In this document: one piece after another, positions 1-9,788 of the stretch
How positions within the stretch are numbered: position 1 is the first letter of the stretch
Layout of the letters: each line of letters begins with the position of its first letter
DNA from: Candidatus Obscuribacterales bacterium
GTDB lineage: Bacteria > Cyanobacteriota > Vampirovibrionia > Obscuribacterales > Obscuribacteraceae
Direction: 5' to 3'
DNA length: 61,028 bases
Assembly (NCBI GenBank): GCA_019752635.1
Contig: JAIELX010000035.1
Location: 1-61,028 of the forward strand
The notes under the pieces: generated by a model
The model's database searches: none
Told to the model about the DNA's origin: nothing
What the model saw: the letters and a program-made list of their open reading frames with translations, nothing else
Translations under genes and position numbers: made by a program

Positions 1-147
1 CGGCAGCGGACCAAGGCCACATCCGGAAACGGATGCTCCCGCAAACAGTGCAGCGACGGTAACACCCCTGCCTGCACATCGTCTTCGTCCTTACGCGAAT
101 CGAATTCACCCAACAATTTCCTTCGAACTGCCACAAGTTTTGTCTAA
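1..147 (+). CDS. possible 3' end of an upstream gene (partial)
   Basis: Frame 1 is open from the window edge to a TAA at 145-147, giving 48 codons rich in Ser, Thr and Asn. It could be the tail of a plus-strand gene that begins outside the window. The stretch is short and low in complexity, so chance is a real alternative. No domain is recognisable. Confidence 0.25.
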   Translation, partial: RQRTKATSGNGCSRKQCSDGNTPACTSSSSLRESNSPNNFLRTATSFV

Positions 148-178
148 TTTCCGCTGCAAGGAAGAGGAGATTTCGATC

Positions 179-743
179 ATGGAAAACAACAGCGAAAATT
201 CGTCACTCAAGAGATCAGACGACACTATCAGCAGCGAACAGATCAACCGAAGCAGAAATTCTACTTAGAGAAGCTTTCCAGGAATCTGCCCCGACAGAAA
301 CCGCACCGAAGGAACTACTGAAGCAAGCCTCCGACAAACCGAACCAGCCGCCACCGCCAGAACGCCCGCACATGACTCTGACCTTTGGCGAAACGAAGCT
401 TGGATACTCACACATGTGGCTCACACAGCCAGCAACAGTCGTTGGCTCCTTCGGTATGGGCTTCATGTCCGGAGTAGAATCCGTTCGTCCACTGAAAGCG
501 GGTTTGGCAACCGCATGGGGTTACGTAAGCGCTGTCGAAGACGGTATTCAATTGACTCGAAGCACGAGCTTACTGGAAGCAACAAAATTCGGCGCTGCGG
601 TGGGAGCAGATCTGACCGTTGGAACAGGCGGGTTAATGTATCTAACCGGCAGAGCGCCCAGACTGGCTCAGGTCTTGATGCTTGCTGGCATGGCCGGTCG
701 ACTGTTAATCGATTCAATTCCCAACAGCATCACCCACGCCTGA
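179..743 (+). pseudogene. small hypothetical gene, apparently frameshifted
   Basis: An ATG at 179 follows a good ribosome binding site (GAGGAG, 164-169), but its frame stops at 266-268 after 29 codons. The +1 frame is open across the break and continues from about 255 to the stop at 743. It gives a proline-rich linker and then a Gly/Ala-rich, partly hydrophobic C-terminal part (residues from the ATG at 372). That internal ATG has no ribosome binding site. The simplest reading is one gene split by an indel, either a real mutation or a sequencing error. The 3' end overlaps the end of the convergent kinase gene by 30 bases. The product is not recognised. Confidence 0.45.
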
Positions 744-2627
744 CTGGTATAAGTCACCATACTTGTCGCGAAGCATCTTGTTCTCCTTTTGCAGCGAAGA
801 ACGGACTCGCCAATCGTTCTCCAATCGGTGCAACAGTTCATACAAAGAATTGGCGCGCTTCTCATCATTGTTTGCGCGACAAAACTCGATCAAATCAATA
901 ACCTCGAGGCAAGCCTGGCGTTTATCTCCGACCTGCGTCGTCAGATCATGTTTGAAGTCTCGATCAAATGCCAGAAGTCGATCGATGAGCTTCAGTTTGT
1001 CACCGGTAAACTCACCGGGAAGCCTTCCAATCACCCTCTGAACCATGCGGATGTTGTCCACAAAGTAGTCACCATTCTGCAAACTGGTCATGGTGCTGCG
1101 AATCGCGCGCACATAGTCTTTCTCAGCCATCGCAACCTCAGCATCGCGCAGCAAACAGCCCTGCATTATTGCTGGCCTCACCATGTCTTTTCGAGAGCCA
1201 ACAATCGCGAAAAACTGGTCGAGAGACTGACGCGCCACTACAGCATCATTGATGTTAGTTGCCAACATTCCGTAGCAAGCAGCACGCTTCTCTTGTTGTG
1301 ACCTCCTTTGCGCATCATCGGCAGGACGAAACTCGTCAACGTAGTACTTAGCCTTCTTAAGGAGACGCGTCACTTCATCTTGCTTCCCGACATCCAGCAA
1401 TGACAAATTGAGATAGCATTCGGCCAGATAAAGAAAGTTGGAATTTTCGATGCGGTCGGGATTCGCTGCCATCCACGCATTGAGAGAATTCTCGACCTTT
1501 TTTAGATCATCATTCTCATCACGCGCACGGACAATGAAACCAAGAATATCCTTTCTACTCTGCACCAGCTTTCCTCGCTGCTGCATCGTGAGGCGTTGAC
1601 TCTTTCCTTCAATCGGTATCGCTCCACTGTTCGCACCATGTCTGATCGCTAACGCCACAGGCAAAGCTATACAGACAATTCCGACAGCCGCACCCGACAG
1701 AACCTTGCTTGCCCTCTTGCGTGTCTTCTGCGGCGCCAGCCACGAAGTCTGAGGCAACCCGGAAAGACGCTCTCGGAGGGCGTTCAACAAGTCTGCTTTC
1801 AGCTGACGGGCAGAAACATATCGATCCGAGGTCTGTTTCTGAATAGATTTGAACACAATCGATTCAACAAAATAAGGTACTTCACCTTGCGAACACACTT
1901 CGCGTAATGGCGCCGGATACTCAGTGCCGTGCTTGAAAGCAAGTGAAACTACATTCTCGGAATCCAGAGCCTTTCTGCCTGATATCATCTCGTAGAGAAT
2001 GCAGCCGACGGAGTAGATATCACTCTGAGATGTGGCACGCCTTCCTGAACAGACCTCCGGACTCATGTAGTGCGGCGATCCGATCAAAGCGCCGGTTTGA
2101 GTAACCTTTCCCGCATCGATACCGGTCAAACATGCCAATCCGAGGTCAATCAGCTTCACCTCATTGTCTGGCTTGCACAGAATTACATTGCGCGTGCTGA
2201 CGTCGCGATGCACAGCACCAAGTGCGTGAATTGCCTGCAACCCCTCGCAGATCTGCGCTGCAATGCTAAACGCTTGCTGCCACGACAACTTATGCACACT
2301 AACAAGATACTCGGCTAGCGTTCTTCCCTCCAGAAATTCCATTACGATGAATGGCTGATTTTTCCAGAAGCCCCACCCCAGAAACGCTGCAACATTAGCG
2401 CTTCTCAGTCGCGATAGAACTGTCGCCTCACGTTGGAATCGCTCTCGGGCCTCGGTGCTGAGTTGGAGATCTTGCTGCAAAAACTTGATCGCCACCAATC
2501 GATCCAAATCCTTCTGATGAGCTTTGTACACTGCACCCATACCGCCGACGCCCAAACATTCAAGCAAGAGAAATTTGCCGTCGATCAATGCGCCAATCAT
2601 GCCATCGGTTTGGTCATCGTTCTTCAT
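714..2627 (-). CDS. Ser/Thr protein kinase with transmembrane segment and helical sensor tail
   Basis: 637 residues. The Hanks-type kinase domain spans about residues 18-285: glycine loop GVGGMGAV (26-33), ATP lysine K48 in VAIKF, catalytic loop HRDVSTRN (140-147) and metal loop DLG (161-163). A GSPHYMSPE activation segment follows. The catalytic loop replaces the usual LKP with VST, and DFG is DLG; the HRD aspartate, N147 and D161 are kept, so activity is likely. A hydrophobic segment at about 309-328 should cross the membrane, placing the TPR-like helical tail outside the cytoplasm. The start is set by the position just after the histidine kinase stop, with GGGAGTGG upstream. The gap to that gene is 5 bases, so the two are probably co-transcribed. 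Confidence 0.85.
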   Translation of the reverse strand: MKNDDQTDGMIGALIDGKFLLLECLGVGGMGAVYKAHQKDLDRLVAIKFLQQDLQLSTEARERFQREATVLSRLRSANVAAFLGWGFWKNQPFIVMEFLEGRTLAEYLVSVHKLSWQQAFSIAAQICEGLQAIHALGAVHRDVSTRNVILCKPDNEVKLIDLGLACLTGIDAGKVTQTGALIGSPHYMSPEVCSGRRATSQSDIYSVGCILYEMISGRKALDSENVVSLAFKHGTEYPAPLREVCSQGEVPYFVESIVFKSIQKQTSDRYVSARQLKADLLNALRERLSGLPQTSWLAPQKTRKRASKVLSGAAVGIVCIALPVALAIRHGANSGAIPIEGKSQRLTMQQRGKLVQSRKDILGFIVRARDENDDLKKVENSLNAWMAANPDRIENSNFLYLAECYLNLSLLDVGKQDEVTRLLKKAKYYVDEFRPADDAQRRSQQEKRAACYGMLATNINDAVVARQSLDQFFAIVGSRKDMVRPAIMQGCLLRDAEVAMAEKDYVRAIRSTMTSLQNGDYFVDNIRMVQRVIGRLPGEFTGDKLKLIDRLLAFDRDFKHDLTTQVGDKRQACLEVIDLIEFCRANNDEKRANSLYELLHRLENDWRVRSSLQKENKMLRDKYGDLYQSGVGDAVGN

Positions 2628-2632
2628 GGGAG

Positions 2633-3754
2633 TTATTTGCCACTCCCGGCGCGCAAATCCATCACCATTTGCACTCGGCTGCCGGCACCGTTTAGATCGC
2701 TGATCACCAAACTGCAAGCGATGCCATGCCCCCGGATTAGTTCGACTCGCTCTTGCAAAATCGAAAGCCCGGTGCCTCCGGATTTTGGTTTTTTTCGCAA
2801 CGATCCTTTGCTAATGCCGATACCATTGTCCTCAATAGTCACAAACAACTGGGGCTCGACCACACGCAGCGACACATCGATTCTTGAGCAATCAGCATGT
2901 TTCAGAGCATTCGTAACTGACTCCTGAATTGTTCTGTAAATCTGCAAAGCAATCTCGTAAGGCAATATAGGCAAGGCTTTGCTAATGTCGGCTACTACGG
3001 CCTTATCTTTGTGCGAGTGCCGAATACACAACTGTTTGATCGCTTCGTCGAGCCCCCAATCTCTGATTTCTCGCGATGACAAATCAGCGCACACGTCGCG
3101 TAAACGCTGAACAATCAGCTCTAATGACTCAATCATTTCTTCGTTGGTTTTCGCTTCCCCTGCACCCAACGATCGCATCAAAATCATGATCTCTCCGATG
3201 ATGCCGTCATGCAGATCACGCGCAACATTCGAAAAAATCGCCTCCTGTTGCCCAATCAACGCGGCAGACAGACGGTATCTCTCCAGAAACAGATTCTTCA
3301 CCGCCGACGTCAGGCTGGTTTCCTCAATTCGCAAATGCTTCGGCTGTACTTCGCCCTGCCCTCGGAGCGCATCAACAGTTGCCAAAACCAACATTCGAAG
3401 CACTTCCTCATCAACAGGCACTCCGTTCAGCAACCAACTGCCACTGCCATCGCACTGCAAGCTGTACTTGACACGCGAGGCTAATTCGGAGTCGGGCAGA
3501 TCTTTCAATTCCGCCCTCGGTATCAAAAAAGCGTCCACAGCTCCTGCTTTACCATGAACGCTCAAGGCCTTTTCATTGGCACTAACTGCGAATCTGCCGC
3601 TACCACCCTTTTGACTCAGGGGTGCCAATTCAACCGGAGCCTCGCCCGGTCCGAGTTGCTTGTTAAACTCATCTTTCGAGCGGGAATACATTCCATGGAG
3701 TTTTTGCAGCATCTCCAGATCAGCCGCTTTCAATTTTTTGTTGAAATCAAACAC
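2633..3754 (-). CDS. NarL-type sensor histidine kinase (HisKA_3), soluble
   Basis: 373 residues. The C-terminal half has the features of NarX/DesK-type kinases: phospho-acceptor motif ARDLHDGIIGEI with H182, N-box QESVTNALKHA, DNGIGI and GGTGLSILQERV. The N-terminal 170 residues contain no clear transmembrane segment, so it probably senses a cytoplasmic signal or a partner protein. It is divergent from the response regulator at 3788 across 33 bases, which makes them a likely cognate pair. It is followed 5 bases on by a Ser/Thr kinase, so histidine and serine/threonine signalling may be linked here. Confidence 0.9.
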   Translation of the reverse strand: MFDFNKKLKAADLEMLQKLHGMYSRSKDEFNKQLGPGEAPVELAPLSQKGGSGRFAVSANEKALSVHGKAGAVDAFLIPRAELKDLPDSELASRVKYSLQCDGSGSWLLNGVPVDEEVLRMLVLATVDALRGQGEVQPKHLRIEETSLTSAVKNLFLERYRLSAALIGQQEAIFSNVARDLHDGIIGEIMILMRSLGAGEAKTNEEMIESLELIVQRLRDVCADLSSREIRDWGLDEAIKQLCIRHSHKDKAVVADISKALPILPYEIALQIYRTIQESVTNALKHADCSRIDVSLRVVEPQLFVTIEDNGIGISKGSLRKKPKSGGTGLSILQERVELIRGHGIACSLVISDLNGAGSRVQMVMDLRAGSGK

Positions 3755-3787
3755 GCTGCACCCCAGTGTAGATTCGCTAATTTTGAC

Positions 3788-4429
3788 ATGACTTTAGAAC
3801 CTAAGGCTCGCCAGAGTCGGATTTCAATCGCCATTGCTGAAGATCATCATGCCACGGCAGAAGGACTGACTTCATGGTTCGCACGCAGTTCGGACTTTCG
3901 GGTGATTGGAACATGTGCCAGCCGAGACGCACTAGAGATGCTTCTTGCATCCGCAAAACCCGACCTGGTGTTGATGGATATGCATATGCCGGGAGAGCGC
4001 GGACTGAAGGACATGATTTCACACGTGCGCGACAGCGGCGTGAAAATTGTGGTGTTCTCAGCCGATAACAGGCCGTTCTTTGTGCAGCTTGCGCTGGACT
4101 GCGGCGTGCAAGCTTTCCTGCTCAAGTCCGAACCGTTCCAAACGATATCGGACGTTTTGCGCCGAGTACACGCCGGAGAAGTCGGAATTACGTCACAGAA
4201 GCTGACACAACACGACGTACGTATAACGGATACCGAAAAGGACATTCTAATTCTGCTGGCAGAAGGGCTAAAGTACTCGGAAATTGCTGAGCGACGAAGG
4301 ACAACAAGCGAAACCATAAGGAAACAGTGCGACAAAATCATCGCCAAACTGCACTTGGCGAACCGCGAAGAACTGATCGTCTGGGCACTAAAACACGGCT
4401 ACACTTTTGACAGACCCATTCAATTCTGA
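3788..4429 (+). CDS. NarL/FixJ-family response regulator
   Basis: 213 residues. Receiver domain 10-130: acidic pair near E18/D19, phospho-acceptor D64 in VLMDMHMP, conserved lysine in FLLKSE. A LuxR-type helix-turn-helix lies at about 150-213 (LTDTEKDILILLAEGLKYSEIAERR). An upstream in-frame ATG at 3554 lies inside the opposing histidine kinase gene and would add non-conserved residues; the ATG at 3788 puts the receiver domain where it belongs. No strong ribosome binding site precedes it, so translation may be leaderless or weak. It is divergent from its probable kinase, and both may be controlled from the 33-base gap. Confidence 0.9.
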   Translation: MTLEPKARQSRISIAIAEDHHATAEGLTSWFARSSDFRVIGTCASRDALEMLLASAKPDLVLMDMHMPGERGLKDMISHVRDSGVKIVVFSADNRPFFVQLALDCGVQAFLLKSEPFQTISDVLRRVHAGEVGITSQKLTQHDVRITDTEKDILILLAEGLKYSEIAERRRTTSETIRKQCDKIIAKLHLANREELIVWALKHGYTFDRPIQF

Positions 4430-4843
4430 GTACGTACATCAGACACCACCAGCAATACCGCAGCGACCACAGCAGGGTCCGCGCGAAATAGCGTTCACTC
4501 GCTCCGAACACTCAGACACTCTATAGTAGCTGCCTGCCAAAAGGCGCCCTGATTCGGCCGAGGTTGACGCTTTCAAATTGAAATGATGTAAAGACTAACC
4601 CCGGCCGAGGAAAATCAGAGCACCGCACTCTAAAGAAAAGACCAAGTCCGCTACAAGCTGCCGGCACTAGATTTCGAGCATGTTGCCTGCATGACCAATC
4701 GCGAGGCTTGCGCAACTTGAGAACCAGCAAGCCCCTACCCGGAACACTTAGACCACTTTGAGCTTCAAATCCGGCGTTTCGCACATTCGTGAACGCGGGA
4801 ATAACACTCCAAGACTGTTAGCAGGTACTGTACAGGTTCTTCC
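4430..4843. other. non-coding gap before the large kinase gene
   Basis: About 410 bases between the response regulator and the kinase-TPR gene. I see no convincing gene; the minus-strand frame at 4521-4784 has no ribosome binding site and a low-complexity product. It probably holds the promoter of the 4844 gene, but I cannot point to one. Confidence 0.5.
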
Positions 4844-7800
4844 GTGCTCGAATTGGAACCGGGTTCAATAATCGATGAGCGTTATCAACTCATCAAGCAT
4901 CTTGGTGAAGGCGGTATGGGCTCAGTCTTCTCCGCTACCGAGCTGGAGCTGAATCGTACTGTCGCCATTAAAATACTGCACGCCGGCTTACTGACAGACG
5001 AAGAACAACGTACCCGCTTTGAGCGTGAGGGGAGAATTCTCTCGAGCTTGTCCCATCCTTACCTTCTCAAGTTCTATCGTTTTGGCCTGTGGCAAAACAC
5101 TTTTCCACTCATCGTCATGGAGTATCTCGAAGGAAAGAGCCTGCGAGAAGAACTTGATTCCATCGCAAGACTCTCAATTGCCCGCTGCGTTTCACTTACT
5201 CGCAAACTATGCAGCGCTATGCAAAGCGCTCATGACGCCGAAATCATTCATCGAGATCTAAAACCGAACAATATTGTTCTTCTGACGGAAAACAACGACG
5301 AAACACCCAAGATTGTTGATTTCGGTCTTGCTCGAGCCTTGGAATCAGGGGAGCAAAACCAACACTTGACGCAAACAGGCATGCTGGTCGGAAGCGTTTA
5401 TTACATGAGTCCGGAGCAATGCACGGGTAAGAAAGCCGATAAACGGTCCGATATCTACTCGCTAGGGTGCGTGCTTTATGAATGTCTGACGGGAGTGCCC
5501 CCTCTTGCAGCCGACAATCCTATTGCTTTGCTGCATAAGCATGCGACTGAGTCACCCGTGCCGACGGCGATCCGCCTGAGTGACTCACCGCCCGATCAGG
5601 TAAACCAACTAAAGCAACTCGACGCGATTTTATTCAAAGCGCTCGCCAAGAACCCGAACGAACGCTACCAGACCATGGAAGCATTCTCTGCCGATCTCGC
5701 ATTGTTCGACGAAGGCAAAGGATCGGAGATCTCCGGAGCACTCATACCAAAAGAAAAACGAGCACCCTATCTGAAACCCATGCTTGTCACAATTGTAGCC
5801 CTTATAGTGCTCAGCACCACTTGTATTGTCTTTCAAAGTCATAACACGCCGCAAAGTCCAATAACACTCGGCACCAAGCCTGCTCCACGCTCGGCTCGCG
5901 GATTTCTCGGACAAGTCGAAGCACTGCGACGAATGCCGGAAGGTGCTGACAAGGTTCAAAGAGCGCTGCTCCTGACAAAGAAACTAGAAGCTGGCGACCA
6001 AAGAATTTCGTCCGCTGAAGCCTCAGACGTGTACGGTTACCTTGTTTCCGTGTACAGTCAGAGCCAAGACTACGCAACTCTTTACGGTATTCTCGACAGA
6101 GCCGTTTCCGGGTTCAGCAAGCAGCCCGACACCTTGGCGCTGGCGAAATTGTTCTACTTCCGAGCCGATTGCGGACTTCATTGCGCACGCTATGCCGATG
6201 CTGAGAAAGACATTACCCGATGTTTGAAGATGCTTCACTCACTGGACGCACACAGCAATGAAGTCGGACTGGCAAACATTGTTCTTTCGCGATACCTTTG
6301 CCACCAGCAGCAATCTGCCAAAGCTGAGCAGTTATTGATCGAGTGCCTCGAGCGCAGCGATTTAGACACGGTGCTCCAGACACAAGTTCACACCGAGCTA
6401 GCCGGTCTCTATTTAGCGCAGGGTAGACTTGCGGACGAACGCAAGCTATTTGACAAAGCCCTCAAAACAGCAACCGATTATCACCACATTGTTTGCCTGA
6501 TGAACCTCTTGTCGGAGTGGCCGCAGCGTTGCAACGCGACCGGTCACCCCGAAATCATTGCCGACCGCATTCAACGAATAGTCCAGGCACTGGAAACACG
6601 CTCAGACGCGGCACTACAGCGAGTGTACTGCGCGGCGGGATTCAACTGCCTCTTGTCAAAACCGCAACCGGCACTAGCTGAACGGTACTTCCGCCTTGCA
6701 GCCGCTCAACCAACAAAGCCGCCCGGCCCGTCGGCGGAGCCGCAGATCTACATTGGGTTGTGCCACGCCCTGCTAACGCAGTCGAAGATGAACGAAGCAC
6801 ACCGGGTCATGATCAAAGCAACAAAACTAATGAGCTCTCCCGCTGAATCTATTGATCTCCTGTGCCTTGCCAACGATTGTGCAGAAGCAGACGCGATTGA
6901 AGATACCGATGTAATCATCGAAAAAGTACTCAGGGTATGCAAGGAAGCAAAGCCGCAGCTACCCACTCTCTGGTCTTTGTTTACAAGGATGTGGCGCAGA
7001 CTCCCGGCGCAGTACCAGGACTCTCGGGGCATCGAATACTTGCAAAAGTGTATCGCCCTACTAAAGGAAACAGGCGCATCAAAACTTGAGATTGCGACGG
7101 CCCAACAAGAGCTGTCCGAAATTCTAATTAGTAACGACTGTGACCGAGAAGCCAAAAACCTCTTAGACGAAGCATTGCCAGTGCTCACACAGATTAACAC
7201 GGAACGAACTACACGTGCCTACAACGACATGGCGCAATGCTGCTTGGCACTGAATGCGATACCGGAAGCGGAGTCATGGACTAAGAAGGGATTGGAGTAC
7301 GCGCGTCGCAATAACCAATCGAGGGTCTCTGCGTTGCACCAGGCTGCCAACGTTTACAACATCGCTGGACTTCCTGAAAGGGCCGGCGTTCTTTACGAGC
7401 AAGCATACAACGAGAAGACAAAAAACAAGCTAGAAAGCATTGCCGCGGCAAGCGTACTCAGTTCGTTTTACCTTCAGCGCCGCCGATTCGAAGAAGCCGA
7501 AAAAATTGGCACGTCAGTCTTACCAGAGGCTCGCAAGCTGGCCGCTAGCAATCCCGCTATCCCGGTCGATTTGCTTTGCGTGCTCGGAACCATTCACTTC
7601 AACATGAAACAATATCCACAAGCCTATCGAGAATTTGAAGAAGCCAGCAAGATCGGTCCTCGAAGCGCAATGACTACGGTGCACTCACTGGCACTTATGT
7701 TCGATTGCTTGAACATGGGGATCCAACAGCCAAACACTATCGAGCAACAACGGAAACTCCTCACAACAGCAAGTCTCATTCCAGACATTAAAAATCATCC

Positions 7801-8101
7801 CCAACTCCACCATATACTTAGACTCCGACAGGCTATTTTGCTTGGCAAAGAGGGGAAGACGAAGGACAGTTTGCACGCTTTGGATAACCTGTGCGCAGAG
7901 TACGACGCAACCCGAAAACCGGATGATCAAGCGGCTCTGGTCTACGAATGCGCAGCCAACGCCTACTATGCGGTGAAACAATTTGACAAGGCGATATCAC
8001 TTCAAAAACAAGCATTGACTCTTCGCCGCAGCAAATGGAAAAACAACAACCTCGACACCAGGAACTGCGAGTTGACGCTACAAACTTACGAAAAACGCTA
8101 G
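4844..8101 (+). CDS. Ser/Thr protein kinase with transmembrane segment and long TPR domain
   Basis: 1085 residues from a GTG start. Kinase domain about 14-285: glycine loop GEGGMGSV (21-28), K43 in VAIKIL, canonical HRDLKPNN, DFGLA and a GSVYYMSPEQ activation segment, so it should be active. A basic stretch precedes one hydrophobic segment at about 312-331, and some 740 residues of tetratricopeptide-like helical repeats follow, probably outside the membrane. The layout matches the shorter kinase at 714. A C-terminal TPR receptor fused to a cytosolic kinase suggests sensing of proteins or peptides outside the cell; the ligand is unknown. The ribosome binding site before the GTG is weak. Confidence 0.9.
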   Translation: MLELEPGSIIDERYQLIKHLGEGGMGSVFSATELELNRTVAIKILHAGLLTDEEQRTRFEREGRILSSLSHPYLLKFYRFGLWQNTFPLIVMEYLEGKSLREELDSIARLSIARCVSLTRKLCSAMQSAHDAEIIHRDLKPNNIVLLTENNDETPKIVDFGLARALESGEQNQHLTQTGMLVGSVYYMSPEQCTGKKADKRSDIYSLGCVLYECLTGVPPLAADNPIALLHKHATESPVPTAIRLSDSPPDQVNQLKQLDAILFKALAKNPNERYQTMEAFSADLALFDEGKGSEISGALIPKEKRAPYLKPMLVTIVALIVLSTTCIVFQSHNTPQSPITLGTKPAPRSARGFLGQVEALRRMPEGADKVQRALLLTKKLEAGDQRISSAEASDVYGYLVSVYSQSQDYATLYGILDRAVSGFSKQPDTLALAKLFYFRADCGLHCARYADAEKDITRCLKMLHSLDAHSNEVGLANIVLSRYLCHQQQSAKAEQLLIECLERSDLDTVLQTQVHTELAGLYLAQGRLADERKLFDKALKTATDYHHIVCLMNLLSEWPQRCNATGHPEIIADRIQRIVQALETRSDAALQRVYCAAGFNCLLSKPQPALAERYFRLAAAQPTKPPGPSAEPQIYIGLCHALLTQSKMNEAHRVMIKATKLMSSPAESIDLLCLANDCAEADAIEDTDVIIEKVLRVCKEAKPQLPTLWSLFTRMWRRLPAQYQDSRGIEYLQKCIALLKETGASKLEIATAQQELSEILISNDCDREAKNLLDEALPVLTQINTERTTRAYNDMAQCCLALNAIPEAESWTKKGLEYARRNNQSRVSALHQAANVYNIAGLPERAGVLYEQAYNEKTKNKLESIAAASVLSSFYLQRRRFEEAEKIGTSVLPEARKLAASNPAIPVDLLCVLGTIHFNMKQYPQAYREFEEASKIGPRSAMTTVHSLALMFDCLNMGIQQPNTIEQQRKLLTTASLIPDIKNHPQLHHILRLRQAILLGKEGKTKDSLHALDNLCAEYDATRKPDDQAALVYECAANAYYAVKQFDKAISLQKQALTLRRSKWKNNNLDTRNCELTLQTYEKR

Positions 8102-8202
8102 GACCTACCCCGCATGCGCTTGTCACAGCCTCTTCGGGCTGTACTTCCTCTCGCCCGGGATCCTACTACCTCCTCTCGTACGTGCACAAAACAAAAAAGG
8201 TA

Positions 8203-8232
8203 GCGGGAGGATGTTGTTAACATCACCCCCGC
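8203..8232. terminator. hairpin between convergent genes
   Basis: Arms GCGGG and GATGTT pair with AACATC and CCCGC around a short loop. It lies between the ends of the kinase gene and the convergent transporter gene, where a bidirectional terminator would be expected. There is no clean T-tract. Confidence 0.55.
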
Positions 8233-8331
8233 CACCAAGCTCGAGAAGCGCAAAGCACTGCACCCTAAAATCGGCCAAGCGTAGCTACGCGCCTCCAAGG
8301 GATTTACAATTTGCGATATCTCAAGCAGACG

Positions 8332-9627
8332 TTAGCTCTTCGCTTCACCGTCTTCCTTCACTTCTTCATCGTCCACCTTCTTCGGCGTAACGGGCAGCAG
8401 CGGGATCAGCGGAATGCAAGCCAGCGTGAACACAGCCGACACGATGATCAGCGGGAACATCGACTTTGCAAAGACGTGTTCAAAGAGATACGACCCGAAG
8501 ATACTGCTACCCTGAGCCGACAGATTGAACACCGACATCAAGCAGGCAAACGTCAACGCTTCCACGTGCTTCGGGCAGTTTTCGGCTGCCAGATTGAGCG
8601 TGGTGAGCATCGAGATCTGCCCGACAATGCCGAAGACGAGGTTAAGCGTAATCGCCGTCACCGGACCGGCCGTGGTGGCAGGATCGAGCATGAGCATGTA
8701 AGCCAGAGTCCCGATAACGCCAGTGCCCGCGCTCCAGTACAAGAGCGTTTTGGTGCTGTACTTGTCCGCCAGGAAGCGGTTGAAGCAAAGCGCACCGACA
8801 ACTGCGGCACACGATCCCAGTGCGTTGAGGATGCCGATGAACCCCTGCGAGAACTTCAGCGTGTCGGTCTGGTGAATGTACATAGGCGTGCCGAACGACG
8901 GGCTGAACTGCCAGAAAGCGATGAACGCCACGACAATCCAAAGGGTACGAGACTTCAAAGCCTGCCAGAGGCTCATCGTCGTCGACTTCAGACCCGCCAG
9001 CTCCATCTTGGACTTCTTTTCCTTGACCCAGAACCATGTAGCCACGACGACACACAACGGGAAGACCGCAGTGATGATCGCAGCGACTCGGTAAGCCGAA
9101 GCAACGGGCAGATACTGCGTGAACAAACCGCCGGCCAGGCTGCTGATCACCATAGCGACATTGAACCAGAGCCACTGCATCGACTGGAACTGCGCCGTGC
9201 GTCCTGTGCTCTTTCCGAGCTCCACCATCAAACCGTCGATGGCGACATCGGAGAAAGCGGTGCCAAACGCCGTGAGCAAGAGCGCCATGCGAATGGTAGC
9301 GGTGTCGGAGAAACCGGAGATTGCGAAGAACCCGCAGGCCGCGGCGAGGTTGAGAATCAGCAGGTAGCTCTTGCGCCGGTAGCCGAACAGCGGAAAGTAG
9401 TCGCAGATCAGACCGTAGGCCGGCTTGATCATCCAGGGAATCGTCAGAATCGCGAAGAACGTAGCGATCTGGTCCGCACCGTAGTGCAGAACTTCCTTGA
9501 AGTAAAACGTCAGAGGCTGATTGATGAGCCCTGCCTGACCGAAGTGCTGGCAGAAGTAGGCGACTCCGAAGAAGATCACCAGCCAGGAGAAAGGCTTTGC
9601 GCCCTTAGTGGGTGTTGAACCGTTCAT
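8332..9627 (-). CDS. MFS transporter of the folate-biopterin (BT1) type
   Basis: 431 residues with about 12 hydrophobic segments. The N-terminal half carries the BT1-family signature: PWMIKPAYGLICDYFPLFGY followed by RRKSYL, with the acidic D and basic RRK in the first cytoplasmic loop. BT1-family proteins in plants, protists and cyanobacteria import folates, biopterin and related molecules, so a pterin or folate-like substrate is plausible but unproven. The ribosome binding site GGAG is 8 bases before the ATG. A strong hairpin sits in its 5' leader (9642-9680). It is a close paralogue of the gene at 47301. Confidence 0.8.
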   Translation of the reverse strand: MNGSTPTKGAKPFSWLVIFFGVAYFCQHFGQAGLINQPLTFYFKEVLHYGADQIATFFAILTIPWMIKPAYGLICDYFPLFGYRRKSYLLILNLAAACGFFAISGFSDTATIRMALLLTAFGTAFSDVAIDGLMVELGKSTGRTAQFQSMQWLWFNVAMVISSLAGGLFTQYLPVASAYRVAAIITAVFPLCVVVATWFWVKEKKSKMELAGLKSTTMSLWQALKSRTLWIVVAFIAFWQFSPSFGTPMYIHQTDTLKFSQGFIGILNALGSCAAVVGALCFNRFLADKYSTKTLLYWSAGTGVIGTLAYMLMLDPATTAGPVTAITLNLVFGIVGQISMLTTLNLAAENCPKHVEALTFACLMSVFNLSAQGSSIFGSYLFEHVFAKSMFPLIIVSAVFTLACIPLIPLLPVTPKKVDDEEVKEDGEAKS

Positions 9628-9641
9628 GAGGATTGCTCCAT

Positions 9642-9680
9642 GAGCCGAGCATCACAACGCGTGCGTTGCTAGCTCGGCTC
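9642..9680. terminator. two-part hairpin in the leader of the BT1 transporter
   Basis: Outer arms GAGCCGAGC/GCTCGGCTC and inner arms CAACGC/GCGTTG stack into one long stem. It lies between the OsmC stop (9789) and the transporter ATG (9627), all minus strand. It could terminate the OsmC transcript or act as a leader structure. Confidence 0.7.
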
Positions 9681-9788
9681 AAAGTGGTTGTTTAGTGGGC
9701 TTGCTCCCCTTGGAACCGCCCGTAAGAACTTGTCTTGCGAGAAATCAGGCGCAGCGGGAACCTCACGGGTCCGCTTTGAGCACGCCTA

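Noticed and set aside
8311..9618. Long plus-strand frame of 435 codons
   Set aside because: It is the mirror of the BT1 transporter on the other strand. Its product is extremely rich in Arg, Glu, His and Gln with no domain, and it has no ribosome binding site.
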